A stretch of 64,000 nt of DNA from Leifsonia sp. ALI-44-B (GCF_001984125.1 NZ_MTQL01000006.1:806001-870000), one strand, 5' to 3'. Counted from the first letter of the stretch, positions 41,650-51,356 are shown. Program-made: numbers and translations. The notes: a model not told the origin generated them from the letters alone.

Positions 41650-42936
41650 GTGAGTACCACGAGGATTTTCGTCGCCCGCCTGGCCGGGTGCATCGTGTTC
41701 GACCCCGCGGGCGACCGCGTGGGCAAGGTTCGCGACGTCCTGGTGGTCTACCGAAAAAACGACCCGCCCCGTGTGGTCGGCCTGCTCGTCGAGATTCCGG
41801 GCAAGCGACGCGTGTTCGTGTCCATCGGGCGCGTCACGTCCATCGCATCCGGTCAGATCATCACGACGGGCCTCATCAACGTGCGTCGCTTCGAGCAGCG
41901 CGGCGGCGAGGTGCGCGTGATCGCCGAGCTGCTCGGCCGCAAGGTGCTCTTCACCGACAAGCCCGGCGAGGCGACCATCGAAGACGTCGCCATCGAAGAA
42001 TCCGCGCCCGGCGAGTGGGCCGTGAGCCAGTACTTCGTGCGCCAGCCGAAAGCATCCTCGTCGCCGTTCGCCAAGGGCGCCACGTCGTTCGTCACGTGGC
42101 GCGAGATCCGTGAGAAGCCGCAGGGCGGCGAGGCCCAGTCGGCCGAGCAGCTCATCGCCACCTATAGCGATCTGAAGCCCGCCGACCTCGCCAACACGCT
42201 GCTCGACCTGCCGCGCGAGCGCATGATCGAGGTGGCCGAGGAGCTTTCCGACGACCGGCTCGCCGATGCGCTCGAAGAGATGCCCGAAAAAGACCAGGTG
42301 CAGATCCTGGGGCAGCTCGACGACGACCGCGCCGCCGACGTGCTCGACCACATGCAGCCGGATGACGCGGCCGACCTCATCGCGCAACTCCCCGAAGAAC
42401 GCGGCGAACACTTACTCGAGTTGATGGAGCCCGAAGAGGCCGAAGACGTGCGCATGCTGCTGAGCTTCGCGCCCGACACCGCGGGTGGTCTCATGACCAC
42501 CGAGCCCATCATCCTGTCGGCCGATTCGACCGTGGCCGAGGCCCTCGCCATGATCCGGCGCGCCGACCTCGCCCCCGCGCTCGGTGCGGCCGTGTGCATC
42601 ACGCTGCCGCCCTATGAGCCGCCGACCGGCCGCTTCCTCGGCATGGTTCATTTCCAGCGCATGCTGCGGTATCCGCCGCACGAGCGCCTCGGGTCGATCA
42701 TGGACCAGAGCCTCGATCCGGCGACACCCGAGACGTCGGCCGCCGAGGTGTCGCGCATCCTCGCGAGCTACGACCTCGTATCGGTGCCCGTGGTCGACGA
42801 GAAACACCGCCTCGTCGGGGTGGTGACGATCGACGACGTGCTCGACTATCTGCTGCCGAACGACTGGCGTTCCCACGCCGACGACGATGGCCGCGCCCGC
42901 CGCACCCCCGCCGTGAGGAGGAACCTCCGTGGCTAA
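41650..42936 (+). CDS. Cytosolic MgtE-N/CBS protein with PRC barrel, no transport domain
   Basis: A 428-residue protein with an N-terminal PRC-barrel-like domain (LAGCIVFDPAGDRVGKVRDVLVVY through RVFVSIGRVTSI), a helical MgtE N domain of superhelical repeats (LDLPRERMIEVAEELSDDRLADALEEM and following, ending FAPDTAGGLMTTEPI) and a pair of CBS domains (TVAEALAMIRR and LVSVPVVDEKHRLVGVVTIDDVLDYLL). The membrane domain of true MgtE Mg2+ channels is absent, so it is a sensor or scaffold and not a transporter by itself. It is the first of three overlapping genes with DUF1003 and Mrp. The mycobacterial counterpart is Rv1232c. Confidence 0.9.
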   Translation: MSTTRIFVARLAGCIVFDPAGDRVGKVRDVLVVYRKNDPPRVVGLLVEIPGKRRVFVSIGRVTSIASGQIITTGLINVRRFEQRGGEVRVIAELLGRKVLFTDKPGEATIEDVAIEESAPGEWAVSQYFVRQPKASSSPFAKGATSFVTWREIREKPQGGEAQSAEQLIATYSDLKPADLANTLLDLPRERMIEVAEELSDDRLADALEEMPEKDQVQILGQLDDDRAADVLDHMQPDDAADLIAQLPEERGEHLLELMEPEEAEDVRMLLSFAPDTAGGLMTTEPIILSADSTVAEALAMIRRADLAPALGAAVCITLPPYEPPTGRFLGMVHFQRMLRYPPHERLGSIMDQSLDPATPETSAAEVSRILASYDLVSVPVVDEKHRLVGVVTIDDVLDYLLPNDWRSHADDDGRARRTPAVRRNLRG

Positions 42937-43471
42937 GATCCGTCGCACCGACAACAGCCGCCTCGACGCGCCCAAGGGTCTGCGCCCCTCGGTGCTGCCC
43001 GCCCGCAACCGCGAATCGCGCGACCGCTTCGGCCGCGCCACCGAATGGGTCGCGCGCGCCATGGGTACGCCGTGGTTCCTGCTCATCCTCACGTTCTTCT
43101 GCCTCGTGTGGATCGGCTACAACACGTGGGGCCCCGAGAACTTCCGCTTCGACTCGGCCGCGCTCGGCTTCACGGCGCTGACCCTCATCCTGTCGCTGCA
43201 GGCGTCCTACGCCGCGCCCCTCATTCTGCTCGCGCAGAACCGCCAGGACGACCGCGACCGGGTGCAGATCGAGCAGGACCGTCAGCGCGCCGAGCGCAAC
43301 CTCGCAGACACCGAATACCTGGCGCGCGAGGTCGTCGCGCTGCGCCTGGCGATGAAAGACATGGCCTCGAAGGAGTTCATCCGGCAGGAGCTGCGCTCGC
43401 TGCTGGAGGAGCTCGAGAAGGATCGGCCGGAGCACGAACAGACGGGAACCGCCGGCGATGGCGGGCGCTGA
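42929..43471 (+). CDS. DUF1003 family membrane protein
   Basis: The 180-residue protein fits DUF1003: a two-helix hairpin (FLLILTFFCLVWIGYNTW, then ALGFTALTLILSLQASYAAPLILLAQNR) followed by a charged coiled coil QDDRDRVQIEQDRQRAERNL and LAREVVALRLAMKDMASKEFI. The start is a GTG overlapping the end of the MgtE-like gene by 8 bases, with GGAGGAAC in front. Its C-terminal end overlaps mrp by 14 bases. Function is unknown; the conserved link with the MgtE-N protein suggests a shared membrane complex. Confidence 0.9.
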   Translation: MAKIRRTDNSRLDAPKGLRPSVLPARNRESRDRFGRATEWVARAMGTPWFLLILTFFCLVWIGYNTWGPENFRFDSAALGFTALTLILSLQASYAAPLILLAQNRQDDRDRVQIEQDRQRAERNLADTEYLAREVVALRLAMKDMASKEFIRQELRSLLEELEKDRPEHEQTGTAGDGGR

Positions 43472-44708
43472 CCTGAGCGCCGCCCAGCCCGACGACGCGC
43501 TGCCCGACGACGCACTGCAAGACGACCCGCTGCCCGACCCCGTCGTCCAAGACTCCGCCGAGCAAGACTCCCCCATTGCGGCGCTGATCCGCCGGGCGCT
43601 CGACGGCGTCATCGACCCCGAGATCCGCAAACCCATCACCGAGCTCGACATGGTGGGCGACATCCGCGTGGGCGAGGCGGGTGAGGCCGATGTCGCGATC
43701 AAGCTGACGATCGTCGGATGTCCCGCAGCAACGGCCATCGAACGTGACGTTACCGCGGCCGTCGCCGGCGTGCCCGGAGTCACCGATGCCCGAATCTCCG
43801 TCGGCGTCATGACCCCCGTCGAGCGACGAGCCCTCACCGAGAAGTTGCGCGGAGACGGCGCCCGTCGCGAGATGCCCTTCGGCCCCGGCACCCTCACGCG
43901 CGTCATCGCCGTGACGAGCGGCAAGGGTGGCGTGGGCAAGTCGACGCTCACGGCCAACCTCGCGGCCGAGCTTGCCTCCCGTGGTCTGCGCGTGGGCGTG
44001 GTCGACGCCGATGTGCACGGTTTCAGCATCCCCGGCGTGCTGGGTCTCGTCGACGCCGCTGGCCGGGCCCCGCGCCCCACGCGCGTCGACGACATGATCC
44101 TGCCGCCCGTCGCACACGGTGTGAAGGTCATCTCGATCGGCATGTTCGTCGACGACACGCAGGCGGCCGTCGCGTGGCGCGGGCCCATGCTGCACCGCAC
44201 CATCGGGCAGTTCCTCACCGACGTCTACTTCGGCGATCTCGACGTGCTGCTGCTCGACCTGCCGCCCGGCACGGGCGATGTGGCCATCTCGATCGGGCAG
44301 TTGCTGCCCAACGCCGAGGTGCTCGTCGTGACCACACCGCAACCGGCCGCCGCGGATGTCGCGGAGCGCAGCGGTGTCGTCGCGCGCCAGACCGGCCAGC
44401 GCGTCGTCGGCGTCATCGAGAACATGTCGGGTCTGGCCCAGCCGGACGGCAGCGTGCTGCACCTCTTCGGCGAGGGCGGCGGCGCGCAGGTGGCCGAGCG
44501 TCTGGGCGCGTCGGTCGGCTCCCCCGTGCCGCTCCTAGCGCAGGTTCCCCTCAGCGTTGCGCTCCGCGAGGGCGGGGATGCCGGAGCCCCCGTCGTTCTC
44601 AGCGACCCGTCCGACCCCGCCAGCGTCGCCATCCGCGCAGCGGCGGATCAGCTGCTCGCGGTCGGCCGCGGCTTGGCGGGCCGCAAGCTCGGCTTCAGCA
44701 CGCGCTAG
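43458..44708 (+). CDS. Mrp/NBP35-type P-loop iron-sulfur carrier ATPase
   Basis: A 416-residue protein likely to assemble or carry Fe-S clusters in the cytosol. Residues 1-35 are a Asp/Pro/Leu-rich run with repeated PDDAL units. A DUF59 (MIP18-like) domain follows (IRRALDGVIDPEIRKPITELDMV), then the deviant Walker A VTSGKGGVGKSTLTANLAAEL, VVDADVHGFSIPGVLG and LLDLPPGTGDVAISIGQLLP. The usual C-terminal CxxC of Mrp proteins is not seen: VIENMSGLAQPDGSVLHLFGEGG has no cysteines, which is a notable departure. ATG 43458 overlaps the DUF1003 gene. Rv1229c is the positional counterpart. Confidence 0.9.
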   Translation: MAGADLSAAQPDDALPDDALQDDPLPDPVVQDSAEQDSPIAALIRRALDGVIDPEIRKPITELDMVGDIRVGEAGEADVAIKLTIVGCPAATAIERDVTAAVAGVPGVTDARISVGVMTPVERRALTEKLRGDGARREMPFGPGTLTRVIAVTSGKGGVGKSTLTANLAAELASRGLRVGVVDADVHGFSIPGVLGLVDAAGRAPRPTRVDDMILPPVAHGVKVISIGMFVDDTQAAVAWRGPMLHRTIGQFLTDVYFGDLDVLLLDLPPGTGDVAISIGQLLPNAEVLVVTTPQPAAADVAERSGVVARQTGQRVVGVIENMSGLAQPDGSVLHLFGEGGGAQVAERLGASVGSPVPLLAQVPLSVALREGGDAGAPVVLSDPSDPASVAIRAAADQLLAVGRGLAGRKLGFSTR

Positions 44709-44868
44709 AGCGCATACGCGGGCTCAGTTGGGCGGGGTGCGACGGCGCGCAGCACTCCGCAGCCGAGGTCCTGGGCATCTCTGCTCGTGCCGCTGAGGCG
44801 GAGGCGGAGGCGGAGGGCTTCGCTCTCGCCGCCGAGCAGCCACGTCCGGCCCGCGCTCTCGAAGTCGC

Positions 44869-45300
44869 CTAGGTAGCTTCGCTGTCGAAGGGCGGGGCTC
44901 CGACAGCCTCGCCGCGCTGGAGGCGTCCGACGCGGTCGCTGGCGGCGGCCAGGGCCACAGCACGGGGTGCTGCGGAGGCGTTCATAGCCGGCGATGTGGC
45001 GGCCCCGGCATCCGGCGCACTCAGGCGGGGAGGCGGTGCCGGCGCGTCTTCTTCGAGCAGGGCCTCGCGGATGATGCGGCGCGGATCGTATTGCCGCGGG
45101 TCGAGCTTCTGCCAGTCGACGTCGTCGAACTCGGGGCCCATCTCGTCGCGCATGCGATCTTTCGCCCCGCGCGCCATATCGCGCACCGTGCGCACGAGCT
45201 TGGCGAACTGCGCGGCGTAGTGCGGCAACCGCTCGGGACCGAGGATGAAGACGGCAATGACCCCGATGATGAGGAGCTTTTCGAAAGTCAGGCCGAACAC
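44869..45300 (-). CDS. tatB: Sec-independent protein translocase subunit TatB
   Basis: A 143-residue protein with one N-terminal membrane helix, FGLTFEKLLIIGVIAVFILGPERLPHYA, containing the Tat hinge GPERLP, then an amphipathic helix and the actinobacterial TatB landmark EMGPEFDDVDWQKLDPRQYDPRRII. The C-terminal tail is Ala/Pro-rich. TatB with TatC recognises twin-arginine signals such as those on the phosphoesterase (13158) and EfeB (55667) in this window. The start is a GTG with TAGTCT six bases ahead. It is convergent with mrp. The sigE-rseA-htrA genes between the O-methyltransferase and tatB in mycobacteria are absent here. Confidence 0.93.
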   Translation of the reverse strand: MFGLTFEKLLIIGVIAVFILGPERLPHYAAQFAKLVRTVRDMARGAKDRMRDEMGPEFDDVDWQKLDPRQYDPRRIIREALLEEDAPAPPPRLSAPDAGAATSPAMNASAAPRAVALAAASDRVGRLQRGEAVGAPPFDSEAT

Positions 45301-45306
45301 AACATC

Positions 45307-45312
45307 AGACTA
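45307..45312 (-). promoter_or_regulatory. -10 box TAGTCT of tatB
   Basis: Six bases (GATGTT) lie between TAGTCT and the GTG at 45300 on the minus strand; a leaderless mRNA is expected. Confidence 0.5.
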
Positions 45313-45382
45313 CCGCGCCGCGCCTCACCGCCGGCCGCGAGTTCCCCCGATATCCTGACGTCAAACATCCCTGGGAGCAACC

Positions 45383-46012
45383 GTGTCAGAGCAAGATTCG
45401 AACTGGAAGTACGCCGACCAGATCGTCAACGAGGCCGAACCGATCGCGCGCGCCCGTCGGCACGCCCTCGAGATGGGCATCGAGCCGATCTCGCCCGCCG
45501 TCGGTGCGCAGAGCGCCCTGATCGCGGCCGCCACGAATGCCCAGAACATCGTCGAGATCGGCACGGGAACCGGCGTGTCGGGCCTCTGGCTGCTGTCGGC
45601 TTCGCCGCGCGCCGTGCTGACCTCGATCGAGGCCGAGACCGAACTGCAATCGGTGGCCCGCCAGTCGTTCACCGACGCGGGCATCGCGCCCAACCGCGTG
45701 CGCCTCATCACGGGCCGCGCGCTCGACGTGCTGCCCCGCATGAACGAGAACTCCTATGACATCGTCTTCGTCGACGGCGACCCCGCTCAGGTGATCGAGA
45801 ACGTCGAGCACGGCTTGCGTCTCGTCCGACCCGGCGGAACCGTGCTCGTGCCGCGCGCCCTCTGGCGCGGACGCGTCTCCGACCCTGCCCAGCGCGACGA
45901 GGTCACCACGTCGTTCCGCACGCTCGTGCAGGAGATCGCCGCATCCGACGCCGTCGTGGCAGCCCTCTCCCCCGTGGGCGACGGCCTGCTGCAGCTGACG
46001 ACGCGCTACTGA
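45383..46012 (+). CDS. O-methyltransferase (class I, family 3 type)
   Basis: A 209-residue SAM-dependent O-methyltransferase resembling Rv1220c. Motif I is IVEIGTGTGVSGLWLLSA, followed by VLTSIEAETELQSVARQSF (acidic SAM-ribose ligand), RVRLITGRALDVLPRM and YDIVFVDGDPAQVIENVEHGLRLVRPGG (the metal-binding Asp region of catechol-type enzymes). The final strand contains VGDGLLQLTTRY. The start is a GTG with GGGAG five bases ahead. It is divergent from tatB and followed by a strong terminator. Substrate unknown. Confidence 0.9.
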   Translation: MSEQDSNWKYADQIVNEAEPIARARRHALEMGIEPISPAVGAQSALIAAATNAQNIVEIGTGTGVSGLWLLSASPRAVLTSIEAETELQSVARQSFTDAGIAPNRVRLITGRALDVLPRMNENSYDIVFVDGDPAQVIENVEHGLRLVRPGGTVLVPRALWRGRVSDPAQRDEVTTSFRTLVQEIAASDAVVAALSPVGDGLLQLTTRY

Positions 46013-46049
46013 CCCAGACCGCCCGGCGCACGCGAGGCGCTTAACGAAC

Positions 46050-46079
46050 GAAGGGCGGATGCTGAAGCATCCGCCCTTC
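46050..46079. terminator. Terminator with GGATGC/GCATCC arms after the O-methyltransferase
   Basis: GAAGGGCGGATGC, loop TGAA, GCATCCGCCCTTC: a perfect 13-bp stem. The sequences outside it (CGAAC and CGTTCG) can extend the stem imperfectly. It lies between the convergent O-methyltransferase and DUF3117 genes. Confidence 0.85.
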
Positions 46080-46094
46080 AATCGTTCGGGTTGA

Positions 46095-46268
46095 TCAAGC
46101 TCCGGAGACTACTCCGGCCAGTGCATCGTGCAACTCTTTTGCTTCGGCATCATTCACCGAGACGACGAGTCGGCCCCCACCTTCGAGCGGTACGCGCACA
46201 ATGATGAGCCGACCCTCCTTAACAGCCTCCATTGGGCCGTCTCCGGTCCTTGGTTTCATCGCTGCCAT
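46095..46268 (-). CDS. DUF3117 family small protein
   Basis: Reading the minus strand from ATG 46268 gives 57 residues: MAAMKPRTGDGPMEAVKEGR, then LIIVRVPLEGGGRLVVSVND, then AEAKELHDALAGVVSGA. This is the DUF3117 family (Rv1211), conserved across actinobacteria, structure and role unknown. AAAGGGGAT lies directly before the start. GGATAAT about 30 bases upstream is a good -10, so unlike many neighbours it has a leader. Codons such as AAA, AGG, GTA, GTT and GCA are more common than in adjacent genes. It is easily missed by gene finders because of its length. Confidence 0.93.
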   Translation of the reverse strand: MAAMKPRTGDGPMEAVKEGRLIIVRVPLEGGGRLVVSVNDAEAKELHDALAGVVSGA

Positions 46269-46371
46269 GCGATCCCCTTTCGTGGCTAAGTACTCCCTAT
46301 TATCCGGTGTCGAGCCGCCCTTTACGAAATCGCGCGACAGTGAACTACAGGTGTCGAGCGAGTAATGCTCG

Positions 46372-47547
46372 TTACGGCGGCGTCCAATCGGCGCCGTTCA
46401 CGCGCCAACACCACTCGAGCCACACCCATTGCCCGGCCACGCTCAGGACGACGAGGGCCACGCGGTAAACCTTATTCTTGGGGATCGCCAGCGCGCCGAG
46501 GAGGGGGAACATCGGCGCCAGCAGCCGGAACGTGCTCGACTGCGGGAAAAACACCGCGAGGAGATAGAGCGCGTAACTCGCCAACCAGAGCCGCAGGTCG
46601 ACGCCCAAACGCTTCACGAGCGGCGTGAACAGGATGAGGGCGAACGCCACGACGAGCGCGACGAGGAAGATCGTGCCGTAGACGGGCCCGAACCACCAGT
46701 GGAAGCCCTGGATCCACGGAGTGAAGGGCAGCAGCTCCTGATAGCCGATGTAGTCGGCACGCCACGACAACTCGGTTTGCGTATACGAATGGATGTCGCC
46801 CGTCACGATGCCGGCGATGGCGGGCCAGGCGAATCCTGCCACGAGTGACACCGCCGTCGCTCCGACAGCCGCCGCGATCTGCCGCGGCGGGAACGGATCT
46901 CTGCGACGCGTGAACCAGCGGTAGACCACGTGCAACCCGAGGAACAGTGCGAAAGCCAGGCCCGTCGGCCGCACGAACGACATGACGACCACGACGGGGA
47001 TGAGCGCGACATACCGCCGCTCGAGCGTGAGATAGAGGGCCAGCGCGATGAAGAAGAGCTGCATCGACTCGGCGTAGCCCACCTGCAGCACGGGCGAGGC
47101 GGGTGCGACCGAGAACAGCACGACCGCGAACAGCGACGAGCCGTGCCCCTGCACGCGCCGCATGAGTTTGTAGAACAGGAGCGCGGCACCGAACCCGAAG
47201 GCAATGGCGACGACGAGGGATGCGGCGTTCCACTCGAGCCCCGTCACGGTCATGAGCCCGCGCACCGTGAACGGGTACACGGGCATGAACGCCCACGCGT
47301 TCTGCTGCACGTGGCCCTCGGCGCTGATCGGCAGCACTGACGGATAGCCCGAGAACGCGACGATGTTGTACCACCGGCTGTCCCACATGGTGGCGAAGGC
47401 GCCGTAGTCGGGCGATGCGCCCGTCCACGCGTTCATGAGCTGCCCGCGCGCGAACCCCATCATGATGAGAGTCGTGACGCCGCGCGCGGCCGCGAAGATG
47501 AGAAGGACTTGCGCCCACCAGGGCAGGCGCGCCCAGCGTGCGATCAC
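46372..47547 (-). CDS. GT-C fold mannosyltransferase-like membrane protein (PIG-V type)
   Basis: This 391-residue polytopic membrane protein has about nine hydrophobic segments. The first outside loop carries FATMWDSRWYNIVAFSGYP, in which WDSRWY matches the Asp-Arg-Trp motif of PIG-V-like GT-C glycosyltransferases that use polyprenyl-phosphate sugars. Other conserved parts are NAWAFMPVYPFTVRGL and SVAPASPVLQVGYAESMQLFFIALALYL. No catalytic assignment beyond that is possible. The GTG start overlaps the dapE stop (GTGA), so it is cotranscribed with dapE, an odd functional pairing. Confidence 0.8.
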   Translation of the reverse strand: MIARWARLPWWAQVLLIFAAARGVTTLIMMGFARGQLMNAWTGASPDYGAFATMWDSRWYNIVAFSGYPSVLPISAEGHVQQNAWAFMPVYPFTVRGLMTVTGLEWNAASLVVAIAFGFGAALLFYKLMRRVQGHGSSLFAVVLFSVAPASPVLQVGYAESMQLFFIALALYLTLERRYVALIPVVVVMSFVRPTGLAFALFLGLHVVYRWFTRRRDPFPPRQIAAAVGATAVSLVAGFAWPAIAGIVTGDIHSYTQTELSWRADYIGYQELLPFTPWIQGFHWWFGPVYGTIFLVALVVAFALILFTPLVKRLGVDLRLWLASYALYLLAVFFPQSSTFRLLAPMFPLLGALAIPKNKVYRVALVVLSVAGQWVWLEWCWRVNGADWTPP

Positions 47548-48749
47548 CGAACCGTCCCGGCACCAGGAGCGGCACTGGCACTGGCACTGGAACTGGCACT
47601 GGCACTGGCACTGGCACTGGCACTGGCACCGTCATTGGCACCGGCAGCCCGGGTGTCGTCTGCCGCCTGGAGCCACGACCGCAGCCCGGCCTCGCAGTCG
47701 AGGATCTGCTGCACCGGCACGCGCTCGTCGTCCGCATGCGCCTTCACCGGGTCGCCGGGGCCGTAGTTGACGGCGGGCACGCCGAGGGCCGAGAATCGGG
47801 CCACGTCGGTCCACCCGTATTTGGGCTTCGGGGCGCCGCCGACAGCCTCGGCGAAGGCCCGCGCGAGCGGCGCGTCGAGCCCCGGCCGAGCACCCTCGGC
47901 GCGGTCGACGACCGTGATGTCCCACGCGCCGAACAGTTGCTCGAGGTGCGCGATCGCCTGGTCGGCCGTCTTGTCGGGGGCGAAACGATAGTTGATGTGG
48001 ACCATGCACTCGTCGGGGATCACGTTGCCCGCGATGCCGCCCGAGATGCCCACGGCGTTCAAACCCTCGCGGTAGACGAGCGAATCGACCTCCACCTGAG
48101 CGGCCTCGTAGCGCGACAGCACGTCGAGCACGGGCGCGGCCGCGTGGATGGCGTTCACCCCGACCCAGCTGCGGGCCGAATGCGCGCGCGTGCCGAATGT
48201 TCGCACCTCGATGCGGACGGTGCCATTGCATCCGCCTTCGATCTGGCTGTTGGACGGCTCGCCCAGAATGGCGAAGTCGGCCTCGAACAAATCGGGGCGC
48301 GCCGCGGCGAGGATGCCCAGGCCGTTGAGCTCGGACGACACCTCCTCGTTCTCGTACCACATCCACGTGATGTCGACCCGGGGGTCGGTCAGCTCGACAG
48401 CGAGCTTCAGCTGCACGGCCACGCCCGACTTCATGTCGACCGTTCCCCGGCCCCACAGATAGTCGGCGCCGTCGATCTGCTCCCAGCGTGTCGGCAAGTT
48501 GTCGTTGAGCGGCACCGTGTCGATGTGGCCCGCGATGACGACCCGTTCGGCGCGGCCGAGGCGGGTGCGCGCGACGACGTTGTGACCGATGCGGATGACC
48601 TCGAGATGCGGCAGCCCCGACACGGCGGCCTCGATGGCATCCGCGAGAGGCCCCTCGTTGCCCGAGACCGACTCGATGTCGCAGATCTGCCGGGTGATCT
48701 CGGGCGTGGACTGGCTGAGGTCGAGCGAGGGCGTGGAGACGTCAGTCAT
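47544..48749 (-). CDS. dapE: Succinyl-diaminopimelate desuccinylase DapE
   Basis: DapE (401 residues) cleaves N-succinyl-LL-diaminopimelate to LL-diaminopimelate and succinate, the step toward meso-DAP for peptidoglycan and lysine. It is an M20 metalloenzyme: the first metal His is in VVIAGHIDTVPLND, the bridging Asp in YLWGRGTVDMKSGVA, catalytic and metal Glu in WMWYENEEVSSELNGL, and the C-terminal His in PGDPVKAHADDERV. The dimerisation domain is in the middle (GTRAHSARSWVGVNAIHAA). The last 25 residues are a repetitive Ala-Ser tail coded by a (GGCACT)n repeat. TAAACT lies six bases before the ATG. It is divergent from dapD with 83 bases between. Confidence 0.93.
   Translation of the reverse strand: MTDVSTPSLDLSQSTPEITRQICDIESVSGNEGPLADAIEAAVSGLPHLEVIRIGHNVVARTRLGRAERVVIAGHIDTVPLNDNLPTRWEQIDGADYLWGRGTVDMKSGVAVQLKLAVELTDPRVDITWMWYENEEVSSELNGLGILAAARPDLFEADFAILGEPSNSQIEGGCNGTVRIEVRTFGTRAHSARSWVGVNAIHAAAPVLDVLSRYEAAQVEVDSLVYREGLNAVGISGGIAGNVIPDECMVHINYRFAPDKTADQAIAHLEQLFGAWDITVVDRAEGARPGLDAPLARAFAEAVGGAPKPKYGWTDVARFSALGVPAVNYGPGDPVKAHADDERVPVQQILDCEAGLRSWLQAADDTRAAGANDGASASASASASASSSASASAAPGAGTVR
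47571..47629 (-). repeat. Hexanucleotide microsatellite (GGCACT)n at the 3' end of dapE
   Basis: About ten tandem copies of GGCACT on the + strand, one changed to GGAACT. In the coding strand they give alternating Ser-Ala (with SSS where the unit varies). Since six is a multiple of three, slippage changes tail length without frameshift. Confidence 0.93.
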
Positions 48750-48755
48750 GGCATC

Positions 48756-48761
48756 AGTTTA
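48756..48761 (-). promoter_or_regulatory. -10 box TAAACT of dapE
   Basis: TAAACT is separated from the dapE ATG (48749) by six bases (GATGCC) on the minus strand. Confidence 0.5.
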
Positions 48762-48820
48762 GGGTGAAGCCGGACACCGATCCTGGGCGTCACACGCGAA
48801 CCCGTGTCGGCACCATTCGC

Positions 48821-48826
48821 TAGCCT
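48821..48826 (+). promoter_or_regulatory. -10 box TAGCCT of dapD
   Basis: TAGCCT is followed by GGAGAC and then the ATG at 48833: again a six-base gap. The two divergent dap promoters lie within 71 bases. Confidence 0.5.
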
Positions 48827-48832
48827 GGAGAC

Positions 48833-49822
48833 ATGACCAGCGCGCAGACCTCCCCCGCCGACGAGACCGCCCGACCGACATCCGCGTGGGGTTACGGCCT
48901 CGCCACCATCGCCGCCGACGGCACCGTGCTCGACACGTGGTTCCCCGAGCCACAGCTCGGCCGCATTCCCGAGGGCCGCGAGCGATGGATCGCCCCCGCC
49001 GAGATCGAGGCGCTGGCCGGCGACGACGAGCGCCGCAACGTGCGCGTCGACATCGTGACGGTCGAGATCGACCTCGATGCAGCCCCCGCGTCCACGCCTG
49101 ACGCCTACCTGCGGCTGCACCTGCTGTCGCACACACTCGTGGCGCCCAACACGCTCTCGCTCGACGGCATCTTCGGCCACCTGCCCATCGTCGTGTGGAC
49201 GAACGCTGGCCCCGTGCACCCCGACGACTTCACGCGACTGCGCCCGGCCCTGCAGCGGGCGGGCATCCACGCCACCGCGATCGACAAGTTCCCGCGCCTC
49301 ATCGACTATGTGACGCCGCGCGGCGTGCGCATCGCGGATGCCTCACGCGTGCGTCTGGGCGCACACCTCGCCCCCGGCACCACCGTCATGCACGAGGGTT
49401 TCGTCAACTTCAACGCCGGCACGCTCGGCCAGTCGATGGTCGAGGGCCGCATCTCGCAGGGCGTCGTCGTGGGCAACGGGTCCGACATCGGCGGCGGCGC
49501 CTCGATCATGGGCACGCTCTCGGGCGGTGGCACGCAGCGCGTGTCGATCGGCGAGCGGGCACTGCTCGGTGCCAACTCGGGCATCGGAATCTCGATCGGC
49601 GACGACAGCGTGGTCGAGGCGGGGCTCTATGTCACCGCCGGCACCAAGGTCGTCGTGCTCGACGGGCAGAAGAAGGCCGACGGCACGCCGCGCACGGTGA
49701 AGGCCGTCGAGCTGTCGGGGGTGGCCGGGCTGCTGTTCCGCCGCAACTCGGTGACGGGCGCCGTCGAGGTGCTGCCCCGCACGGGTGCGGGCGTCGTGCT
49801 CAACGAGGCGCTGCACGCCTAA
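48833..49822 (+). CDS. dapD: Tetrahydrodipicolinate N-succinyltransferase DapD
   Basis: DapD (329 residues) transfers succinyl from succinyl-CoA to tetrahydrodipicolinate in the DAP/lysine pathway. It is the actinobacterial long form: an N-terminal domain ([23 protein letters not shown]) and a middle part with [24 protein letters not shown], then a left-handed beta-helix of hexapeptide repeats ([18 protein letters not shown], then [20 protein letters not shown] and [20 protein letters not shown]). [11 protein letters not shown] is the family's active-site region. The product of DapD is the substrate of DapC (51357), whose product feeds DapE (divergent neighbour). Confidence 0.95.
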   Translation: MTSAQTSPADETARPTSAWGYGLATIAADGTVLDTWFPEPQLGRIPEGRERWIAPAEIEALAGDDERRNVRVDIVTVEIDLDAAPASTPDAYLRLHLLSHTLVAPNTLSLDGIFGHLPIVVWTNAGPVHPDDFTRLRPALQRAGIHATAIDKFPRLIDYVTPRGVRIADASRVRLGAHLAPGTTVMHEGFVNFNAGTLGQSMVEGRISQGVVVGNGSDIGGGASIMGTLSGGGTQRVSIGERALLGANSGIGISIGDDSVVEAGLYVTAGTKVVVLDGQKKADGTPRTVKAVELSGVAGLLFRRNSVTGAVEVLPRTGAGVVLNEALHA

Positions 49823-49856
49823 CCGCTTCGGCAGCGAGCATCCCCCACGACACACG

Positions 49857-49888
49857 AGAGCCCCGACCGATCATCCGGTCGGGGCTCT
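49857..49888. terminator. Bidirectional terminator between dapD and gltA
   Basis: AGAGCCCCGACCG, 6-base loop, CGGTCGGGGCTCT: a perfect 13-bp stem, 35 bases past the dapD stop and 18 bases past the gltA stop. Confidence 0.85.
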
Positions 49889-49905
49889 GTCGTGTTCGAG
49901 GCGTT

Positions 49906-51213
<1,308 letters not shown>

Positions 51214-51356
51214 GGCGCCTCCTTGACTTATGTGGCCTTCAGGATGCTGGCGGCGATCCGGTGGTGACCGTGCATCGCTGCCTTATACAGCCTAGACCGC
51301 CCGCGCCCCCACTGCGTCATCGTGCAACGATGCTGGAGATCGCCTGGAGGAATCCT

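Noticed and set aside
41650-42936. Magnesium transporter MgtE
   Set aside because: The N and CBS domains are present but the membrane channel domain is missing, so it cannot be the transporter itself.
44794-44820. GAGGCG repeat in the mrp-tatB gap
   Set aside because: Only three short units (GGAGGC) in a GC-rich gap; within what chance gives in such sequence.
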